DNA from: Jannaschia rubra
GTDB taxonomy: Bacteria; Pseudomonadota; Alphaproteobacteria; Rhodobacterales; Rhodobacteraceae
Reading direction: 5' to 3'
NCBI RefSeq assembly: GCF_001403735.1
Contig: NZ_CXPG01000021.1
Span: 372,001 to 436,000, forward strand
Length of the DNA stretch: 64,000 nucleotides
Shown here: piece after piece, positions 53,444-61,983 of the stretch
Numbering within the stretch: position 1 is the first letter of the stretch
How the letters are laid out: each line of letters begins with the position of its first letter
The notes under the pieces: generated by a model
The model's input: only the letters and a program-made list of their open reading frames with translations
What the model was told of the DNA's origin: nothing
Database searches by the model: none
Translations under genes and position numbers: made by a program

Positions 53444-55108
53444 ATGCGCCTTCGCCCCCGCCAGAAGACCTTCGTCGAGCGCAGCGTGGCTGCGCTCGCC
53501 TCCCGCGGCAACACGCTGGGCGTGGCGCCCACTGGCGCGGGCAAGACCATCATGCTCTCGGCGGTCACCGGCGAGATGATCGGCGACGGCGCCAAGGCTT
53601 GCGTGCTCGCCCATCGCGACGAGTTGACGGAGCAGAACCGCGCCAAGTTCCAGCGCGTGGTGCCGGGCGTCGCCACCTCGGTCATCGACGCCACGGAGAA
53701 GTCCTGGGGCGGTCAGGTCGCCTTCGCCATGGTGCCGACGCTGGCGCGGACATCGAACCTTGCCGACATGCCACGTCTCGACCTGCTGGTCGTGGATGAG
53801 GCGCACCATGCCGTCGCCGACAGCTACCGCCGCATCATCGACCGGGTGCGCGAGGCCAATCCCGATGCCCGCATCTTCGGGATCACCGCCACGCCGAACC
53901 GGGGCGACAGGAAGGGCCTGCGCGACGTCTTCGACAATGTCGCCGACCAGGTGCGGCTGGGCGAGTTGATCGCCTCGGGCCATCTCGTGCTGCCCCGCAC
54001 CTTCGTCATCGACGTGGGCGTGCAGGACGAACTGCGCTCGGTCCGCAAGACCATGTCGGATTTCGACATGGCGGAGGTGGCGGGCATCATGGACCGCGCC
54101 CCCGTCACCGACGAGGTGATCCGCCACTGGAAGGAAAAGGCGGGCGACCGGCAGACCGTGGTGTTCTGCTCCACCGTCGCCCACGCCGAGCACGTCACCG
54201 AAGCGTTCCGGGCGGCGGGCGTTTCCGCCGCGCTGATCCATGGCGATCTGGCGGCCGAGACCCGCAAGGCGATCCTCGCCGACTATGCGGCGGGCAGCAT
54301 CCGCGTCGTGGTCAACGTGGCGGTGCTGACCGAGGGCTGGGACCATCCGCCCACCTCCTGCGTCGTGCTGCTGCGCCCCAGCTCCTACAAGTCCACCATG
54401 ATCCAGATGGTCGGGCGCGGCCTGCGCATCGTCGATCCCGAGGAATACCCCGGTGTCGTGAAAACCGACTGCATTGTACTGGACTTCGGGACGTCGAGTC
54501 TCACGCACGGCACGCTGGAACAGGATGTCGATCTCGACGGGCGCGTTCCGACGCCGGGGGAAGCCCCCACGAAACTCTGCCCCGAATGCAAGGCCGAGAT
54601 CCCGATCGCGGTCACCGAATGCCCGATATGCGGGTGCGAGCTGCCGCGCGAAGGCGCGGAGCCCATCGACAGTTTCGTCATGACCGAGCTCGACCTTCTC
54701 GAGCAATCGAGTTTCGCGTGGGTGGACCTGTTCGGCGACGACGCGGCGCTGATGGCCAACGGCTTTCACGCCTGGGGCGGCGTGTTCTTCCTCGAGGGCC
54801 GATGGCACGCGGTCGGGGGCGCCAAGGGCAAGGCGACGCGGCTCCTGAGCGTGGGCGAGCGCATCGTCTGTCTCGCGCAGGCCGACGACTGGCTGAACAC
54901 CCATGAGACCGACGAGAGCGCCTTCAAGTCGAAGCGCTGGCTGAAGCAGGACGCGACGGAAAAGCAGCTGAACTGCCTGCCGCCCGAGTTCCGGCGCGAC
55001 TACGGCCTTACCAGATATCGCGCCTCCGCGCTGATCTCGTTCCAGTTCAACAAGCGCGACATCCGGCGCCTCGTCACGGCGGCCGAGCCCGAGCGGAGGG
55101 CGGCGTGA
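53444..55108 (+). CDS. DEAD/DEAH-box helicase with zinc ribbon
   Basis: This 554-residue superfamily 2 helicase has Walker A APTGAGKT (about residues 25-32), DEAHH (about 113), ITATP, and motif VI QMVGRGLR (about 321-328). A zinc ribbon (LCPECKAEIP and CPICGCEL, about 380-402) follows the helicase core. It resembles phage DEAD helicases of the SSL2/DinG-like group. It is in the replication/recombination operon and its stop overlaps the next GTG start. Confidence 0.9.
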   Translation: MRLRPRQKTFVERSVAALASRGNTLGVAPTGAGKTIMLSAVTGEMIGDGAKACVLAHRDELTEQNRAKFQRVVPGVATSVIDATEKSWGGQVAFAMVPTLARTSNLADMPRLDLLVVDEAHHAVADSYRRIIDRVREANPDARIFGITATPNRGDRKGLRDVFDNVADQVRLGELIASGHLVLPRTFVIDVGVQDELRSVRKTMSDFDMAEVAGIMDRAPVTDEVIRHWKEKAGDRQTVVFCSTVAHAEHVTEAFRAAGVSAALIHGDLAAETRKAILADYAAGSIRVVVNVAVLTEGWDHPPTSCVVLLRPSSYKSTMIQMVGRGLRIVDPEEYPGVVKTDCIVLDFGTSSLTHGTLEQDVDLDGRVPTPGEAPTKLCPECKAEIPIAVTECPICGCELPREGAEPIDSFVMTELDLLEQSSFAWVDLFGDDAALMANGFHAWGGVFFLEGRWHAVGGAKGKATRLLSVGERIVCLAQADDWLNTHETDESAFKSKRWLKQDATEKQLNCLPPEFRRDYGLTRYRASALISFQFNKRDIRRLVTAAEPERRAA

Positions 55109-55530
55109 ATCATGTCGCGCAACTCCCATCCCCGCCCGCAGCGCCTGCGGATTGCCCGGAGCGTATTCGGCTCTGGCACCCGCGCCTCAAGCCTTGCGCC
55201 GTCTGTCTGCGCCCCGCGCGCGGCTTCGGTTTCTTCAACCCCAACAAACCCCGCCCCCGTGAACACCGCTGGTTCTGCTCGATGCACTGCCAGGCGTTCT
55301 TCGCGGCGCGCCACCGGAAAGGACTGACCATGCAGGGAACGACCGATGAAGAACGCCTCGCCATAGCGATGGTGATGAAACGGCTGGGCCAGACAATGGA
55401 CCTGATCGGCTGGGACAAACGGCTGCGCGATCTCACCGAAACCGATGTCACCGCCCTGATCGAGGAGGTTCTGGAGGGCTATGGCGCCGAGATGTCGCGC
55501 ATCGCCGCCAAGGGCGAGGTGCCGTTCTGA
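55105..55530 (+). CDS. Zinc-ribbon phage protein (DUF6511-like)
   Basis: This 141-residue protein starts at GTG, overlapping the helicase stop, with GGAGGG upstream. An N-terminal four-cysteine ribbon (CAVCLRP ... CSMHC) is followed by a helical domain. From memory it resembles the DUF6511 family of alphaproteobacterial phages. Function unknown; its position suggests a part in replication. Confidence 0.7.
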   Translation: MNHVAQLPSPPAAPADCPERIRLWHPRLKPCAVCLRPARGFGFFNPNKPRPREHRWFCSMHCQAFFAARHRKGLTMQGTTDEERLAIAMVMKRLGQTMDLIGWDKRLRDLTETDVTALIEEVLEGYGAEMSRIAAKGEVPF

Positions 55531-56297
55531 TGCTGGATTTCAACCCGCGCCCCTCCATGGCCGAGCGGATCAACGCGCTGGTCGACGTGGCACTCATCGC
55601 CGAGCGGAAGGCCACGCCGCGCCGGACCTATCTCGGCGCGTCCCGTCTGGGGCATGCCTGCGAACGCGCGCTGCAGTTCGAGTTCGCGGGCGCGCCCAAG
55701 GATGAGGGCTCGGACTTTGGCGGGCAGACCCTGCGGATTTTCGAGATCGGTCACCAGCTCGAGGACCTGGCGATCCGCTGGCTGCGGGCGGCCGGGCTGG
55801 ACCTCTACACCCGCAAGGGCAACCGCCCCGATGGGGAACAGTTCAGCTTCTCCGTCGCGGGCGGCCGCATCCGTGGCCATGTCGACGGGGTGATCGCCGC
55901 GGCCCCGGCCGCGCTCGGTCTGCGCACCCCGGCGCTCTGGGAATGCAAGACGATGAACGCGAAGAACTGGCGGGCCTGCGTCAAGGACGGGGTCGCCGTC
56001 TCCAAGCCCGTCTATGCCGCCCAGATCGCGATCTACCAGGCTTACATGGAGCCGTCGGTGCCAGGCATTTCCTCGGCCCCGGCACTGTTCACGGCGATCA
56101 ACAAGGACACGGCCGAACTGCATCACGAGCAGGTCGCCTTCGATGCCGACCTCGCGCAGCGCATGTCCGACCGCGCGGTGCGGATCCTGCAGGCCACCGA
56201 CGCGGGCGAGCTGCTGCCCCGCATCGCTGCCAACCGCGACTTCTTCGAGTGCCGGTTCTGCGTTCATGCCGAGCGGTGTTGGAGTCTGGCTGCATGA
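55530..56297 (+). CDS. PD-(D/E)XK nuclease (Cas4/RecB exonuclease-like)
   Basis: This 255-residue nuclease has the PD-(D/E)XK core visible as GHVDGVI (metal-binding Asp) and ALWECKTMN (E-x-K), followed by a QIAIYQAYM helix, and a C-terminal cysteine pattern FECRFCVHAERC that, with an earlier cysteine (GHACERAL), suits a Cas4/AddB-like [4Fe-4S] cluster. It is coupled to neighbours at both ends. It probably processes DNA ends for phage recombination. Confidence 0.85.
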   Translation: MLDFNPRPSMAERINALVDVALIAERKATPRRTYLGASRLGHACERALQFEFAGAPKDEGSDFGGQTLRIFEIGHQLEDLAIRWLRAAGLDLYTRKGNRPDGEQFSFSVAGGRIRGHVDGVIAAAPAALGLRTPALWECKTMNAKNWRACVKDGVAVSKPVYAAQIAIYQAYMEPSVPGISSAPALFTAINKDTAELHHEQVAFDADLAQRMSDRAVRILQATDAGELLPRIAANRDFFECRFCVHAERCWSLAA

Positions 56298-58660
56298 GCG
56301 ACGAGCCCACCGAGCCATCCGATCCCGACCAGGAGCCAGCCATGCGCGACGACACCACGCCCGATGAGCCCAAGGAAAACATTGTCCATTTCAACCCATG
56401 GCGCGACTTCAACGACGCCGCGCCGCAGATCGACGTCTTCGGCGACGAGCCCGACCCTGCGCAGATCGCGCAATTCATGCAGCTCGTCTTCGGGTATTGC
56501 GACGGGCTGATCCCGGTCCGCAGCTTCATCGACAAGGGCCAAGGCATCGACGGCCGCCCGCATAACATCTGGCTGGAGGCGGATCATTCCGCCCCGGAAA
56601 AGATGGCGACCTTCGCGACATGGGCCTCGCGCGAGGGGGCGGCGGTCTATGTGATCCCCGGCACCGTGGCCGCGCCCGGTCAGGCCAAGGCGGCCGACAT
56701 CCTGCAGATGCAGACGGTGGTGGTCGATCTCGACACCGGTGACATCGCCGCCAAGCGCGCGCACCTCGAGCGCCACCTTGGCGCTCCCAGCATGGTGGTG
56801 GAGAGCGGCGGCGTCACGGCCGAGGGGCAGCGCAAGTGCCATGTCTGGTGGGCGCTGACCGAACCCGCCGAGGGCGACGACATCGCGCGTGTCTGCCGTC
56901 TGCGCGGCGACATCGCCGCAAAGGTCGGCGGCGACATGCATTTCCGCTCCGCCCATCAGCCGATCCGGGTGGCGGGCAGCGTCTATTACAAGAACAACCT
57001 CAAGACGCAGGTGCGGATCGTCGAACTGAACGCCGACCGCGAACGCGATCTGGCCGAATTCATCGAAGCCGTCACCGACATGCCGCCCGCGCCGGGCGTG
57101 TCCCTGCAGCCCGCGTTCACCCATCCCGACAAGCCCAACCTGGACAATGTGCTGGTCACGCCGGTGCGCGAAGGGGCGCAGGACGACTGGTCCCGCTTCG
57201 AAGGTGCGTCCGCCGCGATCGGGCATTTCATCCGCATGGTCCACGAGGGCCGGATGACAAAGGACGAGGGCTGGATCGGCATCTGCGGCTACAACGCCGC
57301 GATGCTGCGACCCCAGTGGCCCGTCGAGCGGCTCAAGCGGGAATCCGAGCGGCTCTGGGAACGGCATGTCGAGAAATACGGCCCGCCGCTGATCCGGCTG
57401 GACTCCGGCGCACCGGGACCGGTCGAGATGCCCGCCTTCACGTTGGGCGCGCTGCTGGACGATCAGAGCCCGATGCCGGAGGACATCATCGCGCCCCGGG
57501 TGCTGACGCCGGGCGGACTGCTGGTGCTGGGCGGTGCGCCCAAGGTGGGCAAGAGCGACCTGCTGATTTCCTGGCTCGTCCACATGGCCGCTGGCGTGCC
57601 GTTCCTCGGCTTCACGCCGCCAAGGCCGCTGCGGATCTTCTACCTGCAGGCCGAGATCCAATATCACTATCTGCGGGAGCGACTGAAGCAGATCGCCCTG
57701 CCGTCCGACGTGCTGGCCGCCGCGCGCGACACCTTCGTCGCCACACCCAAGCTGAAAATGCTGCTCGACAACGAGGGCAGCGTGCGGGTCGCCCGTGCGA
57801 TCCGGACGGCATTCCCGGATGCGCCGCCCGACATCTTCTGCGTCGACCCGATCCGGAACCTATTCGATGGCGGACCCGATGGCGGTGGCGAGAACGACAA
57901 CACCGCCATGATGTTCTTCCTAAAGGAGCGGGTCGAGGTTTTGCGCGACCACATCGACCCGGACTGCGGGGTCATCCTGATCCACCACACCAAGAAGCTC
58001 AACAAGCACCAGGTGAAGGAGGATCCATTCCTCGCGCTTTCGGGCGCCAGCGCCCTGCGGAGCTTCTACACCTCCGGCCTCATCCTGCACCGCCCCGACG
58101 AGGACGCGTCAGAGCGCAAGCTGGAGATCGAGCTGCGCAACGGCCCCGCGCTGCCCTCGAAGCTGATCGACAAGGTTCGCGGCCAATGGGTCGAGATCAA
58201 CCCGATGAACGAGCGCCTCGTGCGTCAGGACATCGGCGCCAGACACGATGCCGAGCGGGATCGGAAAAACCAGGTCGTCCTGGGGATGATCTTCGACGAG
58301 GCGGCCGAGGGTCGGCTCTACACCGCCACGCAGTTCGCGGAGGCGTTCGAGAACCAGCACGATCTCGGCGGGCGCTACAGCATCCGTGAGCGGCTGTCGG
58401 TGCTCGCCACAAAGGGCCTGATCAAGTTCCGCCGGAGTTTCACGGAGCACGGGTATGCCGGGACGCAATCACATTTCGGATATCTCGTGATCAGGGACAT
58501 GCGCTTCGGCCGCGATCCCGTGATCGACACGGACACCGGAGAGGTCCTTGCCGAAGGCGTCGCGGTGCTGCCGACCCACTACAAATGCCCCCATTCCGGC
58601 CGCGCGCGAGAGGTCGAGAACCCCTCCGTCTGGGTCTATCCGGAGGAGGCCCATGACTGA
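56294..58660 (+). CDS. RepA-like primase/helicase ATPase
   Basis: This 788-residue protein has an N-terminal primase-polymerase-like region (about 40-330; VVDLDTGD and ESGGVTAEGQRKCHVWW, with FRSAHQPIRVAGSVYYK) followed by a RepA/DnaB-like hexameric helicase domain (Walker A GGAPKVGKSD near 412-421, FYLQAEIQYHYL, VILIHHTKK) and a C-terminal winged-helix-like tail. The ATG at 56294 overlaps the nuclease stop by 4 bases. Such AAA-type proteins start replication of phages and plasmids, and a repeat cluster lies directly downstream. Confidence 0.87.
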   Translation: MSDEPTEPSDPDQEPAMRDDTTPDEPKENIVHFNPWRDFNDAAPQIDVFGDEPDPAQIAQFMQLVFGYCDGLIPVRSFIDKGQGIDGRPHNIWLEADHSAPEKMATFATWASREGAAVYVIPGTVAAPGQAKAADILQMQTVVVDLDTGDIAAKRAHLERHLGAPSMVVESGGVTAEGQRKCHVWWALTEPAEGDDIARVCRLRGDIAAKVGGDMHFRSAHQPIRVAGSVYYKNNLKTQVRIVELNADRERDLAEFIEAVTDMPPAPGVSLQPAFTHPDKPNLDNVLVTPVREGAQDDWSRFEGASAAIGHFIRMVHEGRMTKDEGWIGICGYNAAMLRPQWPVERLKRESERLWERHVEKYGPPLIRLDSGAPGPVEMPAFTLGALLDDQSPMPEDIIAPRVLTPGGLLVLGGAPKVGKSDLLISWLVHMAAGVPFLGFTPPRPLRIFYLQAEIQYHYLRERLKQIALPSDVLAAARDTFVATPKLKMLLDNEGSVRVARAIRTAFPDAPPDIFCVDPIRNLFDGGPDGGGENDNTAMMFFLKERVEVLRDHIDPDCGVILIHHTKKLNKHQVKEDPFLALSGASALRSFYTSGLILHRPDEDASERKLEIELRNGPALPSKLIDKVRGQWVEINPMNERLVRQDIGARHDAERDRKNQVVLGMIFDEAAEGRLYTATQFAEAFENQHDLGGRYSIRERLSVLATKGLIKFRRSFTEHGYAGTQSHFGYLVIRDMRFGRDPVIDTDTGEVLAEGVAVLPTHYKCPHSGRAREVENPSVWVYPEEAHD

Positions 58661-58663
58661 CTT

Positions 58664-58826
58664 CCTCATCATGAGCGCGACCTGCCTCATTCTCATCCCT
58701 TCCTCATGGTCCAATGAAATCAATGGGTTGGCGATGAGGATGAGAAAGGCCTTCCTCATCGACCCGCCTCATCCCTTGAGTCGTGAAAAATCAACGGGAA
58801 CAGAGTCTTGCAGCCATAACATGAGG
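58664..58826. repeat. Iteron-like CCTCAT repeat cluster (probable origin)
   Basis: CCTCAT occurs five times on the plus strand (from 58664, 58685, 58702, 58754 and 58767) and twice as ATGAGG (from 58734 and 58821) within 163 bases. Two copies are extended to a 10-base direct repeat CTTCCTCATC (58661-58670 and 58751-58760). Fewer than one copy would be expected by chance. The cluster stands after the primase/helicase gene in a non-coding gap, as iterons do at phage and plasmid origins. Confidence 0.6.
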
Positions 58827-58839
58827 CGAGTGGGCAAGC

Positions 58840-58881
58840 CCCCATACTATGTATGGGGAGGCCAACCGGCAGGTTTGGCCT
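58840..58881. repeat. Two adjacent hairpins downstream of the iterons
   Basis: The first is CCCCATAC-TAT-GTATGGGG (8-bp stem, 58840-58858). The second is AGGCCAA/TTGGCCT (58859-58865 with 58875-58881, 9-base loop). Such stems could be single-strand initiation sites, a DNA-unwinding structure, or a transcription attenuator before the resolvase gene. Confidence 0.5.
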
Positions 58882-59024
58882 CGCCTCCCATACGTCGAGG
58901 GTGTCCGCGCGCGGGCTCCGACGCTCCCTGCACATTCCGATCCGACGACGGCGGCCCCGTACCGCCAAGCAACAGACCGCCGTCGTCTTCCACCCGAGCA
59001 GCCAACCAGAAGAGGAGACCACCC

Positions 59025-59561
59025 ATGGCTGACCTGACTCTCGCCACCTCCAGCCGCGCGGCAATCCCCGATCTGCGGCCCGTCGTCCACGCCAACCGGG
59101 TGATGCTGGCGCTCGACCTCGGCACCGCAACGGGATGGGCGCTGCACGGCATCGACGGGCTGATCACCTCCGGCACGGCGTCGTTCCGCCCCGGCCGGTT
59201 CGACGGTGGCGGCATGCGGTATCTCCGCTTCACCAACTGGCTCACCGAAATCTACCGGCTGTCGGGCCCCGTCGCCGCCATCTGGTTCGAGGAGGTCCGC
59301 CGCCATGCCGCGACCGACGCCGCCCATGTCTACGGCGGGCTGATGGCCACGCCGACGGCATGGGCCGAACTGCGCGGCATCCCCTACGAGGGTGTCCCGG
59401 TCGGCACCATCAAACGCCACGCCACCGGCAAGGGCAACGCGAACAAGGACGCCATGATGGCCGCTGCCCGGGCGCGCGGCTTCTCGCCCGCCGACGACAA
59501 CGAGGCCGACGCCATCGCGATTCTGCTCTGGGCGCTGGAAACGCGCGGAGGTGTGCAATGA
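59025..59561 (+). CDS. RuvC-like Holliday junction resolvase
   Basis: This 178-residue protein has the RNase H-like RuvC fold: a first catalytic Asp in MLALDLGTATGWAL, a Glu in IWFEEVRRH, and a C-terminal DDNEADAIAILLWA. It would cut branched DNA during phage replication and packaging. AGGAGACC precedes the ATG. Its stop overlaps the next start by 4 bases. Confidence 0.85.
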   Translation: MADLTLATSSRAAIPDLRPVVHANRVMLALDLGTATGWALHGIDGLITSGTASFRPGRFDGGGMRYLRFTNWLTEIYRLSGPVAAIWFEEVRRHAATDAAHVYGGLMATPTAWAELRGIPYEGVPVGTIKRHATGKGNANKDAMMAAARARGFSPADDNEADAIAILLWALETRGGVQ

Positions 59562-59761
59562 GCGGGATGCGGTTCACGCCCAAGGGCTACGGCGGCCATC
59601 GCCGCAATCCCGACGAGGTCAAGCGCGACGGCTGGAAGGAACAGGGCCTGTTGGCCGTCGCCATCGACGACGACCGCCTGGCCTGGCCGGAGCGCGAGTT
59701 GGTCCGTCAGCTCGGCGAGCGGCTCTACGGCAAGCGGGAACGGGAGGCGCGTCATGGGTGA
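59558..59761 (+). CDS. Small conserved phage protein
   Basis: This 67-residue basic protein (MRFTPKGYGGHRRN start, ERELVRQLGERLYG end) overlaps genes on both sides. It has no recognised domain; its neighbours suggest a role in phage DNA metabolism or regulation. Confidence 0.65.
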   Translation: MSGMRFTPKGYGGHRRNPDEVKRDGWKEQGLLAVAIDDDRLAWPERELVRQLGERLYGKREREARHG

Positions 59762-60200
59762 GTGGACCACAGCGCAGGTGCAGGACCGGCTGGAACTTGC
59801 GGCGGGCGTCATGCGGCAGATGCCGGGCGTCATGCCACAGGGCTTCTTCAACGCGTGGCCTGAGTATTTCCACAGCTTCGCCGACAAGGTCGGCCAGGAG
59901 CCGCAGATGCGTCGCCCGAGGCCCAGCCCGCGTCAGATCACGCAGGCCGAGGAAGCGATGCTCTGGCTGCGCTGGCTCGAGCCCGAGGATGGGCGCCTGG
60001 TCTGGGCCCGCGCCGACGGCATGGCGTGGAAGCCGATCTGCTGGCAGTTCGGCCTGTCGCGCACGGCCGCGACCAAGCGCTGGCAATACGGCCTTGCGGT
60101 GATCACCTGGCGGCTGAACGGTCGCGTGCCGTCGTCCCGGCGCTCGCAGCAGTTCGTCATCGAAAACGCCAATCGGCTGTCAAGAAAAATCGTCCTCTGA
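59754..60200 (+). CDS. DUF6362-like phage protein
   Basis: This 148-residue protein has a C-terminal helix-turn-helix-like region (KPICWQFGLSRTAATKRWQYGL) that could bind DNA, and resembles, from memory, the DUF6362 family of alphaproteobacterial phages. It overlaps the previous gene by 8 bases. It may control late genes. Confidence 0.7.
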   Translation: MGEWTTAQVQDRLELAAGVMRQMPGVMPQGFFNAWPEYFHSFADKVGQEPQMRRPRPSPRQITQAEEAMLWLRWLEPEDGRLVWARADGMAWKPICWQFGLSRTAATKRWQYGLAVITWRLNGRVPSSRRSQQFVIENANRLSRKIVL

Positions 60201-60605
60201 GGAAATTTTCGGGTGTACATCGCGGGCCCTTACACATTTCGTCGGGGCCGTTAGAAAACGAATATGCTCGGGAGAGGAGCGGGCAGGCAAACGCCGCGCC
60301 GCTGGCTTCCGGGGTCCAGCGAAAGGTCCGGCCGGGGTCCAATGGGCTAACCCATTGAGTTCTTGGTTCCTTCCTGGCGATATTCGTATGCTGGCGGGCG
60401 AAGCGCGGGACATCGCCAGCGACAAGGCCGGATTTTTGGGAAGCCACCCGGAAGCCGGACCCGCTCATGCCCCGCTCAAACACCAATGAACGCTGGCCTT
60501 CCGACCGGACACCGCTGGTAGCCGCTGGACCCCGCTTGGAGTCCGGCCCGGCATCCGGAGTCCGGAAGCCACCGGCATCCACCCGACCGAGGAACCTTGC
60601 CCACC
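60201..60605. other. Non-coding region before the methyltransferase genes
   Basis: About 400 bases without a convincing gene. A hairpin CAATGGG-CTAA-CCCATTG lies at 60340-60357 and could be an operator or attenuator; no T-run follows it. Short GTCCGG and CCGCTGG repeats occur between 60460 and 60580. A GAGGA site precedes the next gene. A promoter for the methyltransferase pair is likely here. Confidence 0.45.
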
Positions 60606-61982
60606 ATGACGCTGAGCTTCGCCCCGGACGCGATCGAGACGTGGCCGCTGGCCAAGCTCCAGCCCTACGCGAAGAACGCGAAGGCGCATGGCGCGGACCA
60701 AGTGGCGAAGATCGCCGCCAGCATGGCCGAGTTCGGCTGGACCGTGCCATGCCTCGTGGCCGAGGACGGGGAACTGATCGCGGGGCACGGGCGCGTGCTG
60801 GCGGCAACCCAGCTGGGACTGAACGAAGCGCCGGTCATCGTGCTCGGGCATCTGACCGAGGCGCAGCGCCGGGCGTACCGCATCGCCGACAACAAGCTGA
60901 CCGAACTCGGCACCTGGGACGAGGCGCTGCTGTCGGCGGAACTGAACAATCTGCTGGCCGAAGACTTCGACCTGTCGCTGGTCGGGTTTTCCGATGGCGA
61001 ACTGGACAAGCTGCTGGCCTACGTCGCGGAAGACGACGGTGAAGAAGGTGGCGCCGGGGGCTCCGTGCCGCCGGTGACCATCCCCGAACCGCCGCGCAAT
61101 CCTGCCTCGCGCACCGGCGATCTGTGGATCCTCGGCGACCACCGCCTGCTCTGCGGTGACAGCACCAGCGCTGCCGATGTGCGCCTCCTGATGAACGGCG
61201 AGCGGGCGATCCTGTTCGCGACCGACCCGCCGTATCTGGTGGATTACGACGGCTCGAACCATCCGACGCGGAACAAGGACTGGTCGGCGTCCTACGGCAC
61301 GACCTGGGACGACAGTTCGCAGGGCGCGGAACTCTACGACGGCTTCATCGCGGCCGCCGTGGCGGAGGCCATCGCCGAGGACGCCGCTTGGTACTGCTGG
61401 CACGCCTCGCGTCGCCAGGCGATGCTCGAGGCCTGCTGGGAGAAGGCCGGGGCCTTCGTCCATCGGCAGATCATCTGGGTGAAGGACCGCAGGGTCCTGA
61501 CCCGCTCGCATTACCTCTGGAAGCACGAGCCCTGCTTCATGGGCTGGCGCCGCCCGAACCGCCCACCCAAGGTCGCCGAGCAGACGCTGCCCTCGACCTG
61601 GGAAATGGCGTCCTTCGCCAAGGACGAGCGCCCGGACCACCCGACGCCGAAACCGCTGGACGCTTTCGGCATCCCGATGCGCCAGCACGTCGCCCGTGGC
61701 GGCCTCTGCTACGAGCCCTTCTCGGGCTCCGGCTCGCAGATCATGGCGGGCGAGGCCAACGGCCGTCGCGTCTTCGCGATGGAGATCAGCCCGGCCTACG
61801 TCGATGTCGCCGTGGAACGCTGGCAGGCCGAGACCGGCCGCGACGCGATCCGTGACGGCGACGGTCGGACCTTCGCGCAGGTGAGGACCGAGCGGCTGGG
61901 CGACGACGCCGAGGCCCGGGCCGATACGCCGGACCCGGACGCCGCCCCAGAACCCGCGCGAAAGCGCAAGACCGCCGCGTGA
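60606..61982 (+). CDS. ParB-domain/DNA methyltransferase fusion (N6-adenine type)
   Basis: This 458-residue protein has an N-terminal ParB-like nuclease domain (PLAKLQPYAKNAKAHGADQV, EFGWTVPCLV, GELIAGHGRVLAA; about residues 15-130) and a beta-class methyltransferase (DPPY near residue 206, FSGSGSQ near 375, with IIWVKDRRVLTR between). DPPY points to N6-adenine or N4-cytosine. Such fusions are common in phages and may protect phage DNA from restriction. I chose the ATG at 60606; a TTG at 60597 is the alternative. The stop overlaps a GTG that opens the next region. Confidence 0.9.
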   Translation: MTLSFAPDAIETWPLAKLQPYAKNAKAHGADQVAKIAASMAEFGWTVPCLVAEDGELIAGHGRVLAATQLGLNEAPVIVLGHLTEAQRRAYRIADNKLTELGTWDEALLSAELNNLLAEDFDLSLVGFSDGELDKLLAYVAEDDGEEGGAGGSVPPVTIPEPPRNPASRTGDLWILGDHRLLCGDSTSAADVRLLMNGERAILFATDPPYLVDYDGSNHPTRNKDWSASYGTTWDDSSQGAELYDGFIAAAVAEAIAEDAAWYCWHASRRQAMLEACWEKAGAFVHRQIIWVKDRRVLTRSHYLWKHEPCFMGWRRPNRPPKVAEQTLPSTWEMASFAKDERPDHPTPKPLDAFGIPMRQHVARGGLCYEPFSGSGSQIMAGEANGRRVFAMEISPAYVDVAVERWQAETGRDAIRDGDGRTFAQVRTERLGDDAEARADTPDPDAAPEPARKRKTAA

Positions 61983-61983
61983 C

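Larger units (their letters stand above)
58661..59024. other. Non-coding region between RepA-like ATPase and RuvC-like gene
   Basis: This 364-base gap holds the iteron cluster and hairpins listed separately and ends with an AGGAGA site at 59010-59016 for the next gene. A frame open through it (MTDFLIMS...) is composed of the repeats and has no family resemblance, so I do not call a gene. Confidence 0.55.

Noticed and set aside
53369-55129. 586-codon open frame antisense to the DEAD helicase
   Set aside because: Mirror of the helicase gene, with histidine- and arginine-rich composition and no recognisable domain.
58651-59024. Possible gene starting MTDFLIMS in the origin-like gap
   Set aside because: Its sequence simply reflects the CCTCAT repeats, and the RuvC-like gene has its own well-placed start at 59025.
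60340-60357. Rho-independent terminator after the DUF6362-like gene
   Set aside because: The hairpin is not followed by a T-run and lies 140 bases after the stop.
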